Shown: positions 8,708 to 18,158 of the stretch, one piece after another
Layout: each line of letters begins with the position of its first letter
Numbering within the stretch: position 1 is the stretch's first letter
Assembly (NCBI RefSeq): GCF_000364705.1
Contig: NZ_AQOH01000287.1
Span: 1-64,000, forward strand
DNA length: 64,000 bases
From: Pseudomonas fuscovaginae SE-1
Lineage (GTDB): Bacteria > Pseudomonadota > Gammaproteobacteria > Pseudomonadales > Pseudomonadaceae
Direction: 5' to 3'
Position numbers and translations under genes: made by a program
Notes under the pieces: generated by a model
Seen by the model: the letters and a program-made list of their open reading frames with translations, nothing else
The model's database searches: none
What the model was told of the DNA's origin: nothing

Positions 8708-9357
8708 CAGCCGTCCTGCGCCTGGTCCTGGCCGACGACCATGAGGTCACCCGCACCGGCTTCGTCGCCCTGCTCGCCGGCCATCCGCAATTCGAGGTGG
8801 TCGGCCAGGCCTGTGATGGCCAGCAGGCCGTGGAGCTGTGCGAGCGGCTGCAACCCGACATCGCCATCCTCGATATCCGCATGCCGGTGCTCAACGGCCT
8901 CGGCGCGGCGCGACTCCTGCGACAGAAACAGCCGGCGCTGAAAGTGGTGATCTTCACCATGGACGACAGCCCGGACCATCTGGAAGCGGCCATGCAGGCC
9001 GGTGCCGTGGGCTATCTGCTCAAGGACGCGCGCCGTGATGAAGTGATCGATGCACTGCAACGCGTCGCGCGTGGTGAGGAAGTGCTGAACAGCGCGGTCA
9101 GCGCCCGTCTGTTGCGGCGCATGACCGAACGCCACGGCCAGGGCGCGGCGGCCAGTGAAAACCTGACGGCCCGCGAGCGCCAGGTGCTCGGACTGGTGGC
9201 CGATGGCCTGAGCAATCGTGAAATCGGCGAAAGGCTGGGTATCACCACCGGAACCGCCAAGGCCCATGTCGAGCGGGTCATCGGCAAACTCGGGGCATCG
9301 GACCGTACCCAGGCGGCCGTACGCGGCATCGCCCTGGGCCTGGTGACCCAACCATGA
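8704..9357 (+). CDS. LuxR/NarL-family response regulator
   Basis: At 217 residues this has the two-domain form: receiver (acidic pair DDH, phospho-acceptor Asp57 in ILDIRM, Thr in IFTMDD, Lys in YLLKDA) and a C-terminal LuxR helix-turn-helix (LTARERQVLGLVADGLSNREIG, ITTGTAKAHVERV). It should bind DNA on phosphorylation by the upstream kinase. ATGA overlaps link it to both neighbours. No obvious target operator could be chosen from sequence. Confidence 0.94.
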   Translation: MTAVLRLVLADDHEVTRTGFVALLAGHPQFEVVGQACDGQQAVELCERLQPDIAILDIRMPVLNGLGAARLLRQKQPALKVVIFTMDDSPDHLEAAMQAGAVGYLLKDARRDEVIDALQRVARGEEVLNSAVSARLLRRMTERHGQGAAASENLTARERQVLGLVADGLSNREIGERLGITTGTAKAHVERVIGKLGASDRTQAAVRGIALGLVTQP

Positions 9358-11681
9358 GGCTGTTCTCCGCCCGGCGCTGGATCGACCTGCCGCTACGGGG
9401 CAAGGCGCTGGTGGCGATCTCCCTGCCGCTGGTGATCCTGCTGATGTCGCTGGTGCTGATCTACATTACCGAACGTCAGACCGCCCACGCCGAGGAGGAC
9501 GTACGCCGGGTGCTGCGGGTGCAGGGCGATATCCAGACCGTGCATACCCTGCTCGCCGAGGCGGCCGCCAGCGTGCGCGGCTACCTGTTGACCGGACGCG
9601 AGGACTTCCTGCCGGGCTACCTGAAAGCCCGGCCGCTGATCGACGACGCCCTGCGACGGCTGAACCGCAACGTACGCGATGAACGGGTGCGCCGGCACCT
9701 GGAAGCCATCGAGCCGCTGATCGACAGCAAGGTGGCGGGCCTCGAGGAAATGCTCGCCGAGCACCGCGCCAACCCGGCGGCGATCACGCCGATCCTGATC
9801 AGCAACAAGCACATCCTCGACGAGCTGCGCGAGCATATCGGCACCATCCTCACCCTGGAGGACACCCTGCTGGCCGAGCGTACCGCCGCGGCGGTCGCGA
9901 CCCGCCAGCGACTGCTGCTGTCGACGCTGCTGGCGGCCTTCTGCGGCCTGTTCGGCGCCATCGTCGCGGTGCTGTTCCTGTCCAGGGGCATCGTCGCCCG
10001 GGTGCAGCAGGTCAAGGGCAATGCGCAGCGCCTGGCACTCGGTCAGCCGCTGCAGCCGCAACCGCCGGAAAACGATGAAATCGGTCAGCTCGGCACGCGC
10101 CTGGTGGAAGCCGGGTTGCTGCTCGCCGAACGTGAACGGGCCCTGCGCGACAACGAAGAGCGCCTGCGGCTGATCATCGACGGCGTCAAGGACTACGGCA
10201 TCTTCGCCCTCGACACCCAGGGTTTCGTCACCAGCTGGAACGCCGGCGCCGAGCGGATCAAGGGCTACACCGAACAGGAAATCATCGGCCGGCACTTCTC
10301 GCTGTTCTACCTGCCCGCGGAATGCCCGGAGCATCCCGAGCACGCGCTGCGCGAGGCGACCCGCGACGGGCACTACATGGAAGAGGCCTGGCGGATCCGC
10401 AAGAATGGCAGCCGCTTCTGGGCCAGCGTGGTGATCACCGCCCAATACGACAGCCGCGGCGCACTGCGGGGCTTTTCCAAGATCACCCGTGACATCACCG
10501 ACCGCCGCGCTGCCGAAATCGCCCTGCGCACCGCTCGCGAGGAAGCCGAGCGCGCCAGCCGCGCCAAGAGCGAGTTTTTGTCGCGAATGAGCCATGAGTT
10601 GCGTACCCCGCTCAACTCGATCCTGGGCTTTGCGCAACTGCTGGAAATGGACGCTCAGCCGGGACAGCAGGCCAATGTCGGGCACATTCTGCGCGGCGGC
10701 CGGCACTTGCTGGGGCTGATCAACGAAGTGCTGGATATCGCCCGCATCGAAGCCGGGCACTTGCAGTTGAACCTCGAGCCCGTGCCCCTGGCACCGGCCC
10801 TGCAGGAGGCCCTGGCGCTGGTCTCGCCCATGACCGCGAGTGCCGGCATCCACCTGCTGCCGCTGCCCTGCCTGCCGATGGACTGCGGCATCGTCGCCGA
10901 TCGCCAGCGCCTGACCCAGGTGCTGCTCAACCTGTTGTCCAATGCCATCAAGTACAACCGGCCCCAGGGCCAGGTTGGCGTGGAAGTTTCGGTCGATCAG
11001 CAACGCGTCGCCGTGTCGGTCATCGACACCGGTAAAGGCATTGCCGCCGAGCGCCTGGAACAACTGTTCAAACCCTTCGAGCGCCTGGATATCGATCCGA
11101 ACATCGAGGGCAGCGGCCTGGGCCTGGCCCTGAGCAAAAACCTGCTGGAAATGATGCAAGGCCGCCTGACGGTGCAAAGCCGGCCCGACCAGGGTTCCAG
11201 ATTCACCCTCGAACTGCCGTTCGCACGCCTGCAGAAGCCCCCGGAGCCCGGTGCCGCAACCATCGAGCAGCCGTCCCAGCCCCCTGCTTCCATCCCCCCG
11301 GGCAGGCATGGCCAGGTGCTGTACATCGAGGATCATCTCGCCAGCCTGGCACTGATCGAGACGCTGCTGCAGCGCCGCCCGGGCATTCGGCTGCTGTCGA
11401 GCATGCAGGGGCAACTGGGGCTCGACCTGGCCGCGCAGCATGCACCGCAACTGATTCTGCTGGACGCCAACCTGCCGGACATGGACGGCTTGGCGATACT
11501 GCACCAGTTGCGTGAGTCGCCCAGCACCCGCTCGACACCGGTGCTGGTGATGACCGCGGACGCCAGCGAGGCGACCCGCCAGGCCCTGTGCGAAGCCGGT
11601 GCCACGGCGGTGCTGGGCAAGCCGATCCACATTCCCTCGTTCCTCGCCCATCTCGACCAGCATCTAGCGGAGCCCATGTGA
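9354..11681 (+). CDS. CHASE3-HAMP-PAS hybrid sensor kinase
   Basis: In order, the 775-residue protein shows TM1 (about 18-38), a periplasmic CHASE3 bundle (GYLLTGREDFLPGYLKA), TM2 (about 185-208), HAMP, a PAS domain around 270-385 (FVTSWNAGAERIKGYTEQEI), HisKA with His414 (MSHELRTPLNSILGF), HATPase_c (GSGLGLALSKNLL) and a C-terminal receiver with Asp704 (LLDANLPDMDG). It is an inner-membrane phosphorelay kinase. It overlaps the preceding regulator by ATGA and the next single-domain regulator by GTGA. That regulator may be the relay output or a phosphate sink. Confidence 0.93.
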   Translation: MRLFSARRWIDLPLRGKALVAISLPLVILLMSLVLIYITERQTAHAEEDVRRVLRVQGDIQTVHTLLAEAAASVRGYLLTGREDFLPGYLKARPLIDDALRRLNRNVRDERVRRHLEAIEPLIDSKVAGLEEMLAEHRANPAAITPILISNKHILDELREHIGTILTLEDTLLAERTAAAVATRQRLLLSTLLAAFCGLFGAIVAVLFLSRGIVARVQQVKGNAQRLALGQPLQPQPPENDEIGQLGTRLVEAGLLLAERERALRDNEERLRLIIDGVKDYGIFALDTQGFVTSWNAGAERIKGYTEQEIIGRHFSLFYLPAECPEHPEHALREATRDGHYMEEAWRIRKNGSRFWASVVITAQYDSRGALRGFSKITRDITDRRAAEIALRTAREEAERASRAKSEFLSRMSHELRTPLNSILGFAQLLEMDAQPGQQANVGHILRGGRHLLGLINEVLDIARIEAGHLQLNLEPVPLAPALQEALALVSPMTASAGIHLLPLPCLPMDCGIVADRQRLTQVLLNLLSNAIKYNRPQGQVGVEVSVDQQRVAVSVIDTGKGIAAERLEQLFKPFERLDIDPNIEGSGLGLALSKNLLEMMQGRLTVQSRPDQGSRFTLELPFARLQKPPEPGAATIEQPSQPPASIPPGRHGQVLYIEDHLASLALIETLLQRRPGIRLLSSMQGQLGLDLAAQHAPQLILLDANLPDMDGLAILHQLRESPSTRSTPVLVMTADASEATRQALCEAGATAVLGKPIHIPSFLAHLDQHLAEPM

Positions 11682-12121
11682 ACAACGACCTGCGTATCCT
11701 GATCATCGACGATCAACGGCCCAACCTCGACCTGATGGAACAACTGCTGGTGCGCGAGGGCCTGAGCAACGTCCTGAGCAGCACCGAGCCGTTGCGGACC
11801 CTGGACCTGTTCAACAGTTTCGAGCCGGACCTGGTGATCCTTGACCTGCACATGCCGGAGTTCGACGGATTCGCCATCCTGGAGCAACTGAACCGGCGCA
11901 TTCCCGTGGCGGAGTACCTGCCCATCCTGGTACTGACCGCCGATGCGACCCGCGACACCCGCCTGCGGGCCCTGGCGCTGGGAGCCAAGGACTTCATCAG
12001 CAAGCCCCTGGATGCCGTGGAAACCATGTTGCGGGTATGGAACCTGCTGGAGACGCGTGCGTTGTACAAGACCTTGCGCACGCTGGTACCGGCAGACCAG
12101 ATCGAGCTGTTGCGCCAGTAG
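11678..12121 (+). CDS. Single-receiver response regulator
   Basis: GTG is the start because it overlaps the hybrid kinase stop (GTGA) and gives a 147-residue protein beginning with the receiver fold. Asp56 in ILDLHMPEFDG is the phospho-acceptor, with DDQ acidic residues near 11-13 and Lys in FISKPLD. After the receiver there are only about 25 residues (LLETRALYKTLRTLVPADQIELL), a helical tail rather than an effector domain. It may signal by protein contact. It ends 17 nt before the convergent chemoreceptor stop. Confidence 0.88.
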   Translation: MNNDLRILIIDDQRPNLDLMEQLLVREGLSNVLSSTEPLRTLDLFNSFEPDLVILDLHMPEFDGFAILEQLNRRIPVAEYLPILVLTADATRDTRLRALALGAKDFISKPLDAVETMLRVWNLLETRALYKTLRTLVPADQIELLRQ

Positions 12122-12122
12122 A

Positions 12123-12136
12123 GCTGACGCGTCAGC
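12123..12136. terminator. 14-bp palindrome between convergent genes
   Basis: GCTGACGCGTCAGC is a perfect palindrome lying wholly in the 17-nt gap between two convergent stops. It could terminate or stabilise both transcripts. No T-run follows on either strand. Confidence 0.35.
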
Positions 12137-12138
12137 CC

Positions 12139-13494
12139 CTATCCAACCCAGCCCACCGCCGTCTTGGGAATGATGTCGGACTCCTCCAGCTTGGACGCGA
12201 ACATGCTCACCGCCTCCACCGCATCGCTGGTACCACTGCGGATCTGCAGGATCACCGAGCCGGCCTGGTCGGCCAGGGTGACGCCACGTTGCGCGCCTTC
12301 CTGGGTGACGTGCATGCTGGCCACCGCATCGCGGGTTTCGGCGAGGATCTTGCCGATCACTTCGGCGATCTCGGTGGTCGAGCGGCTGGTGCGCCCGGCC
12401 AATTGCCTCACCTCATCCGCCACGACGGCGAAGCCCCGTCCCTGATCGCCCGCCCGTGCCGCCTCGATGGCGGCGTTGAGGGCCAGCAGGTTGGTCTGCT
12501 CGGCGATGCCGCGGATGGTGTTGACGATCGCCGTGATTTCCTCGGAACGTCCGCCCAGTTGTCCGACCAGGCGCGACGAATTGCCGATGTTGTCGGCGAT
12601 CAGGCGCATCTCCTTGGCCGTCTGCTGGATGACCTGCTCGCCCTGCTCCGCGACGCGCTCGGTTTCGGCGGAAATATGGTAGGCCCGCGCCGCGCCGAGG
12701 GAGTCGGCCTCGAACTTCTCGACGCGCTCGGTGATGTCGCTGGCGAACTTGACGATCTTGCTCAATTTGCCGGCGGCATCGAACACCGGATTGTAGGTAG
12801 CCTCCAGCCAGACGGTCCTGCCGTGCTTGCCGATGCGCTTGAACTGTCCGCTGAAGAACTCGCCGGCGTTGAGCCGGCGCCAGAAGTCGCTGTACTCGCT
12901 GCTGTTGACCAGGCCGGGCTCGCAAAACAGCCGGTGATGCTTGCCCTTGAGGTCAGCCAGGGCGTAACCCATGGTGCTGAGGAAGTTGTCATTGGCCCAG
13001 AGGATATTGCCACTCAGGTCGAATTCGATCACCGCCATCGCCCGGTCGAGTGCCGCCAGCTTGGCCCGGGTATCAGCCTCCCTGACCACCTGGCCGGTGA
13101 CATCGAGGGCGTACTTGACCACCTTGCAGACCTGGCCCTGCTCGTCCAGCACCGGGTTGTAGCTGGCCTCCAGCCAGACGTTCTGGCCCTGGGCGTTGAC
13201 ACGCTTGAACGTGCCGGAGACGAAGTTCCCGGAACGCAGTTGGGCCCAGAAGTCGCTGTACTCGCGGCTACGCACCAGTTCGGGGTCGCAGAAGTCCTTG
13301 TGGGACTTGCCAGGCAGTTGGTCTGCACGGTAGCCCATGGTTTTCGAGAAATTCTCGTTGGCGCGGATGACCTTGCCATCCAGGCTGAACTCCACCACCG
13401 CCATCGAGCGATCGAGTGCGGCCACCAGTCCCTTGTAGTTCTCCATTTCGGCCGTCCTGGCCGCCAGTTCATCTTTGAGTTTTTTGTTGAACAT
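12139..13494 (-). CDS. Soluble PAS-PAS methyl-accepting chemotaxis protein, BdlA-like
   Basis: The preferred ATG at 13494 has GAGG 6 nt upstream and gives 451 residues; the open frame extends to 13542. Two tandem PAS domains (about 20-115 and 140-240) repeat nearly the same text (NENFSKTMGYRADQL, NDNFLSTMGYALADL). They are followed by an MCP signalling hairpin with the invariant EQTNLLALNAAIEAARAG tip. There is no membrane segment. The layout matches P. aeruginosa BdlA, which mediates biofilm dispersion, and aerotaxis-type receptors. The PAS ligand (haem, flavin or none) cannot be told. It is alone on the strand and converges on the phosphorelay operon. Confidence 0.9.
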   Translation of the reverse strand: MFNKKLKDELAARTAEMENYKGLVAALDRSMAVVEFSLDGKVIRANENFSKTMGYRADQLPGKSHKDFCDPELVRSREYSDFWAQLRSGNFVSGTFKRVNAQGQNVWLEASYNPVLDEQGQVCKVVKYALDVTGQVVREADTRAKLAALDRAMAVIEFDLSGNILWANDNFLSTMGYALADLKGKHHRLFCEPGLVNSSEYSDFWRRLNAGEFFSGQFKRIGKHGRTVWLEATYNPVFDAAGKLSKIVKFASDITERVEKFEADSLGAARAYHISAETERVAEQGEQVIQQTAKEMRLIADNIGNSSRLVGQLGGRSEEITAIVNTIRGIAEQTNLLALNAAIEAARAGDQGRGFAVVADEVRQLAGRTSRSTTEIAEVIGKILAETRDAVASMHVTQEGAQRGVTLADQAGSVILQIRSGTSDAVEAVSMFASKLEESDIIPKTAVGWVG

Positions 13495-13634
13495 GACACA
13501 CCTCGGCAAAGGACGGACGCTTAAACGGTTATCGGCCGACAAGGGAATGGCTTAAGGCCACTTGAGAGAATAGAGGATGTTCCCGATTCGGGAGCCGAGG
13601 ATGGAGGACTGGGGCTGGGGGGAGGCGGCGGGCG

Positions 13635-13731
13635 TATTCGCGAGCAAGCCCTGCTCCTACAGGGCTGCGTCGTACACAGAACTCAGCTACGACACCACTT
13701 GGTAGGAGCAGGGCTCGCCCGCGAAGCTTTG
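13635..13731. repeat. REP/BIME inverted pair
   Basis: Two copies of a Pseudomonas REP unit containing AGCCCTGCTCCTAC face each other around a spacer of about 40 nt, between the chemoreceptor start and the TonB receptor stop. Such pairs are non-autonomous palindromes mobilised by RAYT transposases; no RAYT gene is in the window. Confidence 0.8.
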
Positions 13732-13736
13732 TGCGC

Positions 13737-15869
13737 TTAAAGCGTGTAGGAAACGCCAACCTGGACGGTTCGCGGTGCGCCTGGATAGGCATAAACGTTA
13801 CCAAACGCGCCTTCTTCATAGTCGCGATCGAACAGGTTTTTCACATCCAGGTTCAGCCGCACCTTCTCGTTGACCTTGTAGAAGCCGAGCAGGTCGACGA
13901 CCGTGTAGCTGCCCATGGAAAACGCCGTGGCCGCGGTCTGACCGGCACGCTCGGCAACGTACTTGCCCCCGACGCCCAGACCCAGCCCCTTGAACGCGCC
14001 ATCCTGGAACTCATAGACGTTAAGCAGGCTGAAGCTGTTGCGCGGGATATTCAGTAACCGGGTTCCCTTCGGAATCGTGTTGTCCTTGGTCACTTCGGCG
14101 TCGACGTAGGCATAACCGCCGATCACCCGCCATTCCGGCGTCAGGTTACCAGTCACGTTCAAGTCCAGACCACGACTGCGAACCTCCCCCGCCGCGACAC
14201 TGAAAGTCGAGTCGACAGGGTCGGTGGTGAGCACATTGCGTTTATCGATCTGATAGATCGCCGCATCAACGCTCAACTGACGATCCAGGGCTTCCCATTT
14301 GATGCCCATTTCATAGGACTTGCCCTTCTCCGGATCGAAACCGCCACCCTGGCGACTGGCGCCGCTGTTCGGCTTGAAGGAGCGCGCGGTATCGGCGTAC
14401 ACCGCCAGCGTGTCGGTGAGGTCATAGATCACGCCAAGACGCGGCGTCACGCCGTTTTCATTCTTGGTCCAGCTCTTCACACCTTGCACAAAGGATTCGT
14501 AATCATCCTCGAAACGCTCGAAGCGGGCCCCTGCCAGCACCTTCAGCCGCGAGGTCAACGCCACCTGATCCTGCACGAAGGCCGCGTAGGTCTTGAGGTT
14601 TTCCTTGTCATGGGTCGGCGTGCGGGTCAGGGCCGGGCGCGCCTGGCCGTAGACCGGATTGAAGATGTCGACCGTGTAGGAATCCACTGCCCCGCTGGAG
14701 CGCTGGATAATCGACTTGTAATCGTAATCCTCGTACTCGACGCCGGTCAGCAGTGTGTGCTCCAGACCTCCGGTGGAGAAATGCCCGGTCAGGTTCAACT
14801 GGGCGTCCTTGTCCGTCCACTCCAGCTTGCGGTAGTTGAAGTTGCGGCCCAGCGTGCGGCCGTCGGCGCCGATACCATTGGCCTCGACGGCATTACCCTG
14901 CAAGGTGCCATCCAGCCACTGGAAACCACCGCCCAACGTCCAGTTCTCATTGAGCAGGTGCTCGAAGCGCAGTTGCGCCATATTGTTGTCGTTGTGCAGC
15001 TTGCCGGCATCCTTCTCGCCAAAGAAGGTATCGCGCGACGCCGTGCCGATCTGCTTCGCGTAGTGCGTGACACCACGATCCAGCGGGTGATTGTTACGCA
15101 TGAAGTCACCCTCGAAGATGATCTTCGTCTCATCGGTGGCCTGCCAGGAAATCACCGGCGTCACGCCATAGCGTTCGGTCTCGACATGATCACGGAAGGT
15201 ATCGCCGCCCTCGCCGATCACGTTCAACCGATAGGCCAGGCGCCCTTCCTCATCCAGCGGCCCGGAGGCATCCAGGGTGCCGCGCTTCATGCCCTGGTCG
15301 TTGAGCTGGCTGCCCAGGGTGACGGTACGCTCGGCCAGCGGCTGCTTGGATACCACGTTGAAGGTACCGCCGGGATCGCCACGACCATACAGCGTGGTGG
15401 CCGGACCGCGCAGCACTTCCAGGCGCTCGATGGTATTGGCATCGGGCATGTTCGGATAACCGCGGTTGATCGGGAAACCATTGCGATAGAACTCGCCGGT
15501 GGTGAAACCACGCACGGTGAAGGTGGTCAGCCCCTGCCCGCCGAAGTTGTTCGCCCGCCCCACGCCGCCGGCGTAGTCGAGTGCGTCCTGCAGGCGGGTG
15601 GCGCCGATATCCTCCACCGCGTCTTGGGTCACCACACTGATCGACTGCGGTGTTTCGTGAATCGCGGTATCGGTGCGCGTCGCACTGGCGGAGCGCGTGG
15701 CGCGGTAACCCTTGACCGGCCCCTGCGCCGTTTCGTAGTCCGCGGTACCGACTACGTCGGTGGCCTGCAGCTCCAGGGTGGTCTTTTCCGCAGCGTTCTG
15801 CTCCGCCCATACGGACGAGGCGAACGCCTGAAGCACGCAAATCGAAATCAGGGTGCGACGCATTAACAA
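13737..15869 (-). CDS. TonB-dependent siderophore receptor
   Basis: The 710-residue outer-membrane receptor has a signal peptide (cleaved after SSVWA), a plug domain (about 60-175, with TPQSISVVTQDAVEDIGATRL and IERLEVLRGPATTLYGRGDPGG) and a 22-strand barrel ending VGVSYTL. The plug text is typical of hydroxamate-type (ferrichrome/ferrioxamine) receptors. It has no N-terminal signalling domain and no sigma/anti-sigma pair alongside, so control by Fur alone is likely. A Fur-like box lies about 80 bp upstream. The siderophore is not identifiable from sequence alone. Confidence 0.93.
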   Translation of the reverse strand: MLMRRTLISICVLQAFASSVWAEQNAAEKTTLELQATDVVGTADYETAQGPVKGYRATRSASATRTDTAIHETPQSISVVTQDAVEDIGATRLQDALDYAGGVGRANNFGGQGLTTFTVRGFTTGEFYRNGFPINRGYPNMPDANTIERLEVLRGPATTLYGRGDPGGTFNVVSKQPLAERTVTLGSQLNDQGMKRGTLDASGPLDEEGRLAYRLNVIGEGGDTFRDHVETERYGVTPVISWQATDETKIIFEGDFMRNNHPLDRGVTHYAKQIGTASRDTFFGEKDAGKLHNDNNMAQLRFEHLLNENWTLGGGFQWLDGTLQGNAVEANGIGADGRTLGRNFNYRKLEWTDKDAQLNLTGHFSTGGLEHTLLTGVEYEDYDYKSIIQRSSGAVDSYTVDIFNPVYGQARPALTRTPTHDKENLKTYAAFVQDQVALTSRLKVLAGARFERFEDDYESFVQGVKSWTKNENGVTPRLGVIYDLTDTLAVYADTARSFKPNSGASRQGGGFDPEKGKSYEMGIKWEALDRQLSVDAAIYQIDKRNVLTTDPVDSTFSVAAGEVRSRGLDLNVTGNLTPEWRVIGGYAYVDAEVTKDNTIPKGTRLLNIPRNSFSLLNVYEFQDGAFKGLGLGVGGKYVAERAGQTAATAFSMGSYTVVDLLGFYKVNEKVRLNLDVKNLFDRDYEEGAFGNVYAYPGAPRTVQVGVSYTL

Positions 15870-15923
15870 TGAATCCTAGTAAAAGAGCCAAAAGAGAGGG
15901 TATAGGCGCCCAAAAAAGCCGGC

Positions 15924-15939
15924 GCATGGTATACCATGC
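15924..15939. promoter_or_regulatory. Perfect 16-bp palindrome upstream of the TonB receptor
   Basis: GCATGGTATACCATGC is a perfect palindrome between the Fur box and the receptor start, where the -10 region should be (TATACC on the minus strand). It could be an operator for a dimeric regulator or a start-site hairpin. Confidence 0.4.
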
Positions 15940-15950
15940 TATTAGCTTTT

Positions 15951-15969
15951 GATACTTATTCTCATTAAA
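15951..15969 (-). promoter_or_regulatory. Fur box
   Basis: The 19-mer beginning GATACTTATTCTCATTA matches about 13 of 19 positions of the classical Fur consensus. It lies about 80-100 bp upstream of the siderophore receptor, the expected arrangement for iron repression. Confidence 0.6.
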
Positions 15970-16026
15970 TACTTTCCAGCGAGGCGATCGTCGCCGACCG
16001 CCTCGTCGTCGCACAGGTCGCCGGAA

Positions 16027-17988
16027 TCAGGCGACCTTGAAGCGGCTGACCAACTGCTGTTGATGCTCGGCCAACCGGGCGAGCTCGCGGCTGGTAATGG
16101 CGGTCTGCTCGGCACCGGCACTGACTTGAACCACCAGGTCGTTGATCTCGTTGACATTGCGGCTGATGTCTTCGGAAACGGCGCTCTGCTCCTCGGCGGC
16201 GGAGGCGATCTGGATGTTGCGGTCGCTGATGCTGGCGACCCCTTCGGAGATCTGCACCAGCAACTCACCCGCCCGCTCGATCCGACTGGCGCCGGCACGG
16301 GCCTTGTCCAGGGTTTCCTGCATCGAAGTGCTGGCACGGTCCGAGCCGCCCTGCAGATTGGCGATCATCTGCTGGATACTGCCGGTGGACTCCTGGGTCT
16401 TCTGCGCCAGGGTCCGTACTTCCGAGGCCACTACCGCGAAGCCGCGACCATGGTCCCCTGCCCTGGCCGCCTCGATGGCCGCGTTCAGCGCCAGCAGGTT
16501 GGTCTGCTCGGCGATGTCGCGAATGACATCGATCACCGAGGAAATCGCATCGCTTTCGTGCTTGAGCTCGCCAATGATCGAAGCGGTTTCTCCGGCCTGA
16601 GTCGAGACCTGGCGAATCAGCTCGATGGTGCCTTCGATTTCACCGCGACCCTGGGTGGTGCTGACATTGACCTGCTGCGACAGCTGCGCCGCATCACTGG
16701 TGCTGCGGGCAACATCACGCACGGTGGCACTCATCTCGTTGATCGCCGTGGCCACCAACTCGGTGCCCTGGCGTTGCTGCTCGACGCTCTGACTGGTTTG
16801 TACCGTGACCTGGGAAGACTCTTCGGCGGCAGTCGCCACCTGCGCGGTGGCACTGCCGATTTCCTGGACGATATCGCGGATTTCCCGGGCCATGCCGTTG
16901 AGATTGCGCGAGATCTGCCCGAACTCGTCACGGCCTTCATAGCGGGTCCGGGCGGTAAGGTCACGTTGTGCCAGGCCATCCAGTACACGGTTCACCTCCG
17001 CCACCGCCTCATCGATATTGCGAATGATCAGGTAGGACAGCAGCGAAACGGCCAGCAAGGCTGCAATGGCACCGCCGATCGTCAGCCACAACGCCCGGCT
17101 GGCGTCATCGCGGCGCTCTGCGGCCAGTGCGCTGACACTCTGCCCCAGCGCTTCCTCGGCGTGGCTCATCAGGTCGATGCGCTGGGTGGCGGTTTCGAAC
17201 CAGGCCTGTGGCTTGATACCGAGCGGCTGGCCCATCGGAATTTCGAAGCCCAGGCGTTGCAGCCTGGCGACTTCAAGCGCCGCCGGTGCCTGCATCTCCC
17301 GATCGAACTGCTGCAGCGAGGCCTCGGGGGCCTTGCGGCGGAAGGCATCGGCATACGCGGCGAACTCGCCGAGATTGCGACTGAAGCTGGACAGCAGGGA
17401 TTCATCGAAATGGTCCTGATTGAAGACCAGGCCCAATATCACCCGCTCCCGCCCGGCCCGTTCCTTCATCTCGATGAACTGATTGAGCGCGCCGAGGGCA
17501 TAGACGATCGTTGCGTTGTTTACACGTGCCTCGAGGGATTGCGTATAACCGATCAGCTGTTTGATGGTATCGGTATAACGCTGGCCGGAATCGGTTGCGC
17601 TAATTGTCAGTTTATCGACCTGGGCACGAACTTGCGCCAGTGCGTCCAGTGTCTTGAAGACCATGTCGAGGTTTTCACCGGTGGACGCCGACAGCTCGCG
17701 AATCGCCCTGACCGAATCGTCGGACTCCTTGCGCATCTGCGCCAGGCGATCGCCCATAGCGGCGCCGCGACTGCCGATGAACACCCCGCTGGCGCCGCGC
17801 TCACGCTGCAGCGTGGTGATCAACCGGCTGAGTTTCTGTGCGGTGGCGCTGGCACTCACCGTCGTGTTCATGTCATTGAGGGTCTTGTAGTTATCGACGA
17901 CGAAAACCCCGGCCAGAATCAGGAAGCCCAACAGCGGCATCATCAGAATCAGCATCAGTTTCATTCGCAGGGGCAGGTTTCTGAACAT
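16027..17988 (-). CDS. NIT-domain methyl-accepting chemotaxis protein
   Basis: The 653-residue transmembrane chemoreceptor has TM1 (about 10-31), a large periplasmic NIT-type helical sensor (about 50-290, with LITTLQRERGASGVFIGS and NQFIEMKERAGRERVILG), TM2 (about 303-327), HAMP and an MCP domain with the EQTNLLALNAAIEAARAG tip. NIT domains are proposed to sense nitrate and nitrite. An ANR-like box upstream fits a role in seeking respiratory nitrate when oxygen falls. No C-terminal CheR-tethering pentapeptide is seen; the protein ends SRFKVA. Confidence 0.92.
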   Translation of the reverse strand: MFRNLPLRMKLMLILMMPLLGFLILAGVFVVDNYKTLNDMNTTVSASATAQKLSRLITTLQRERGASGVFIGSRGAAMGDRLAQMRKESDDSVRAIRELSASTGENLDMVFKTLDALAQVRAQVDKLTISATDSGQRYTDTIKQLIGYTQSLEARVNNATIVYALGALNQFIEMKERAGRERVILGLVFNQDHFDESLLSSFSRNLGEFAAYADAFRRKAPEASLQQFDREMQAPAALEVARLQRLGFEIPMGQPLGIKPQAWFETATQRIDLMSHAEEALGQSVSALAAERRDDASRALWLTIGGAIAALLAVSLLSYLIIRNIDEAVAEVNRVLDGLAQRDLTARTRYEGRDEFGQISRNLNGMAREIRDIVQEIGSATAQVATAAEESSQVTVQTSQSVEQQRQGTELVATAINEMSATVRDVARSTSDAAQLSQQVNVSTTQGRGEIEGTIELIRQVSTQAGETASIIGELKHESDAISSVIDVIRDIAEQTNLLALNAAIEAARAGDHGRGFAVVASEVRTLAQKTQESTGSIQQMIANLQGGSDRASTSMQETLDKARAGASRIERAGELLVQISEGVASISDRNIQIASAAEEQSAVSEDISRNVNEINDLVVQVSAGAEQTAITSRELARLAEHQQQLVSRFKVA

Positions 17989-18119
17989 GTTCCTTCAAGT
18001 CTCCAGGTGAGCCGGTAAAGTTGCAGCGCCATGAAGTTCCTTGTTGTTGTTCCCCTGCGCCGGGGCCCATCTTACTCAATAATGGCCAAATGCCGCATTG
18101 TTTTTGCATGCAATTCCTA

Positions 18120-18137
18120 TTTGGAAATATTTCCAAA
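18120..18137. promoter_or_regulatory. Perfect 18-bp palindrome in the chemoreceptor/efflux intergenic region
   Basis: TTTGGAAATATTTCCAAA is a perfect palindrome about 130 bp upstream of the NIT chemoreceptor. It sits where the -10 element of an ANR-activated minus-strand promoter would be. It may be an operator or an AT-rich promoter core. Confidence 0.45.
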
Positions 18138-18158
18138 CATACCTGGCGCTTCGCTTTA

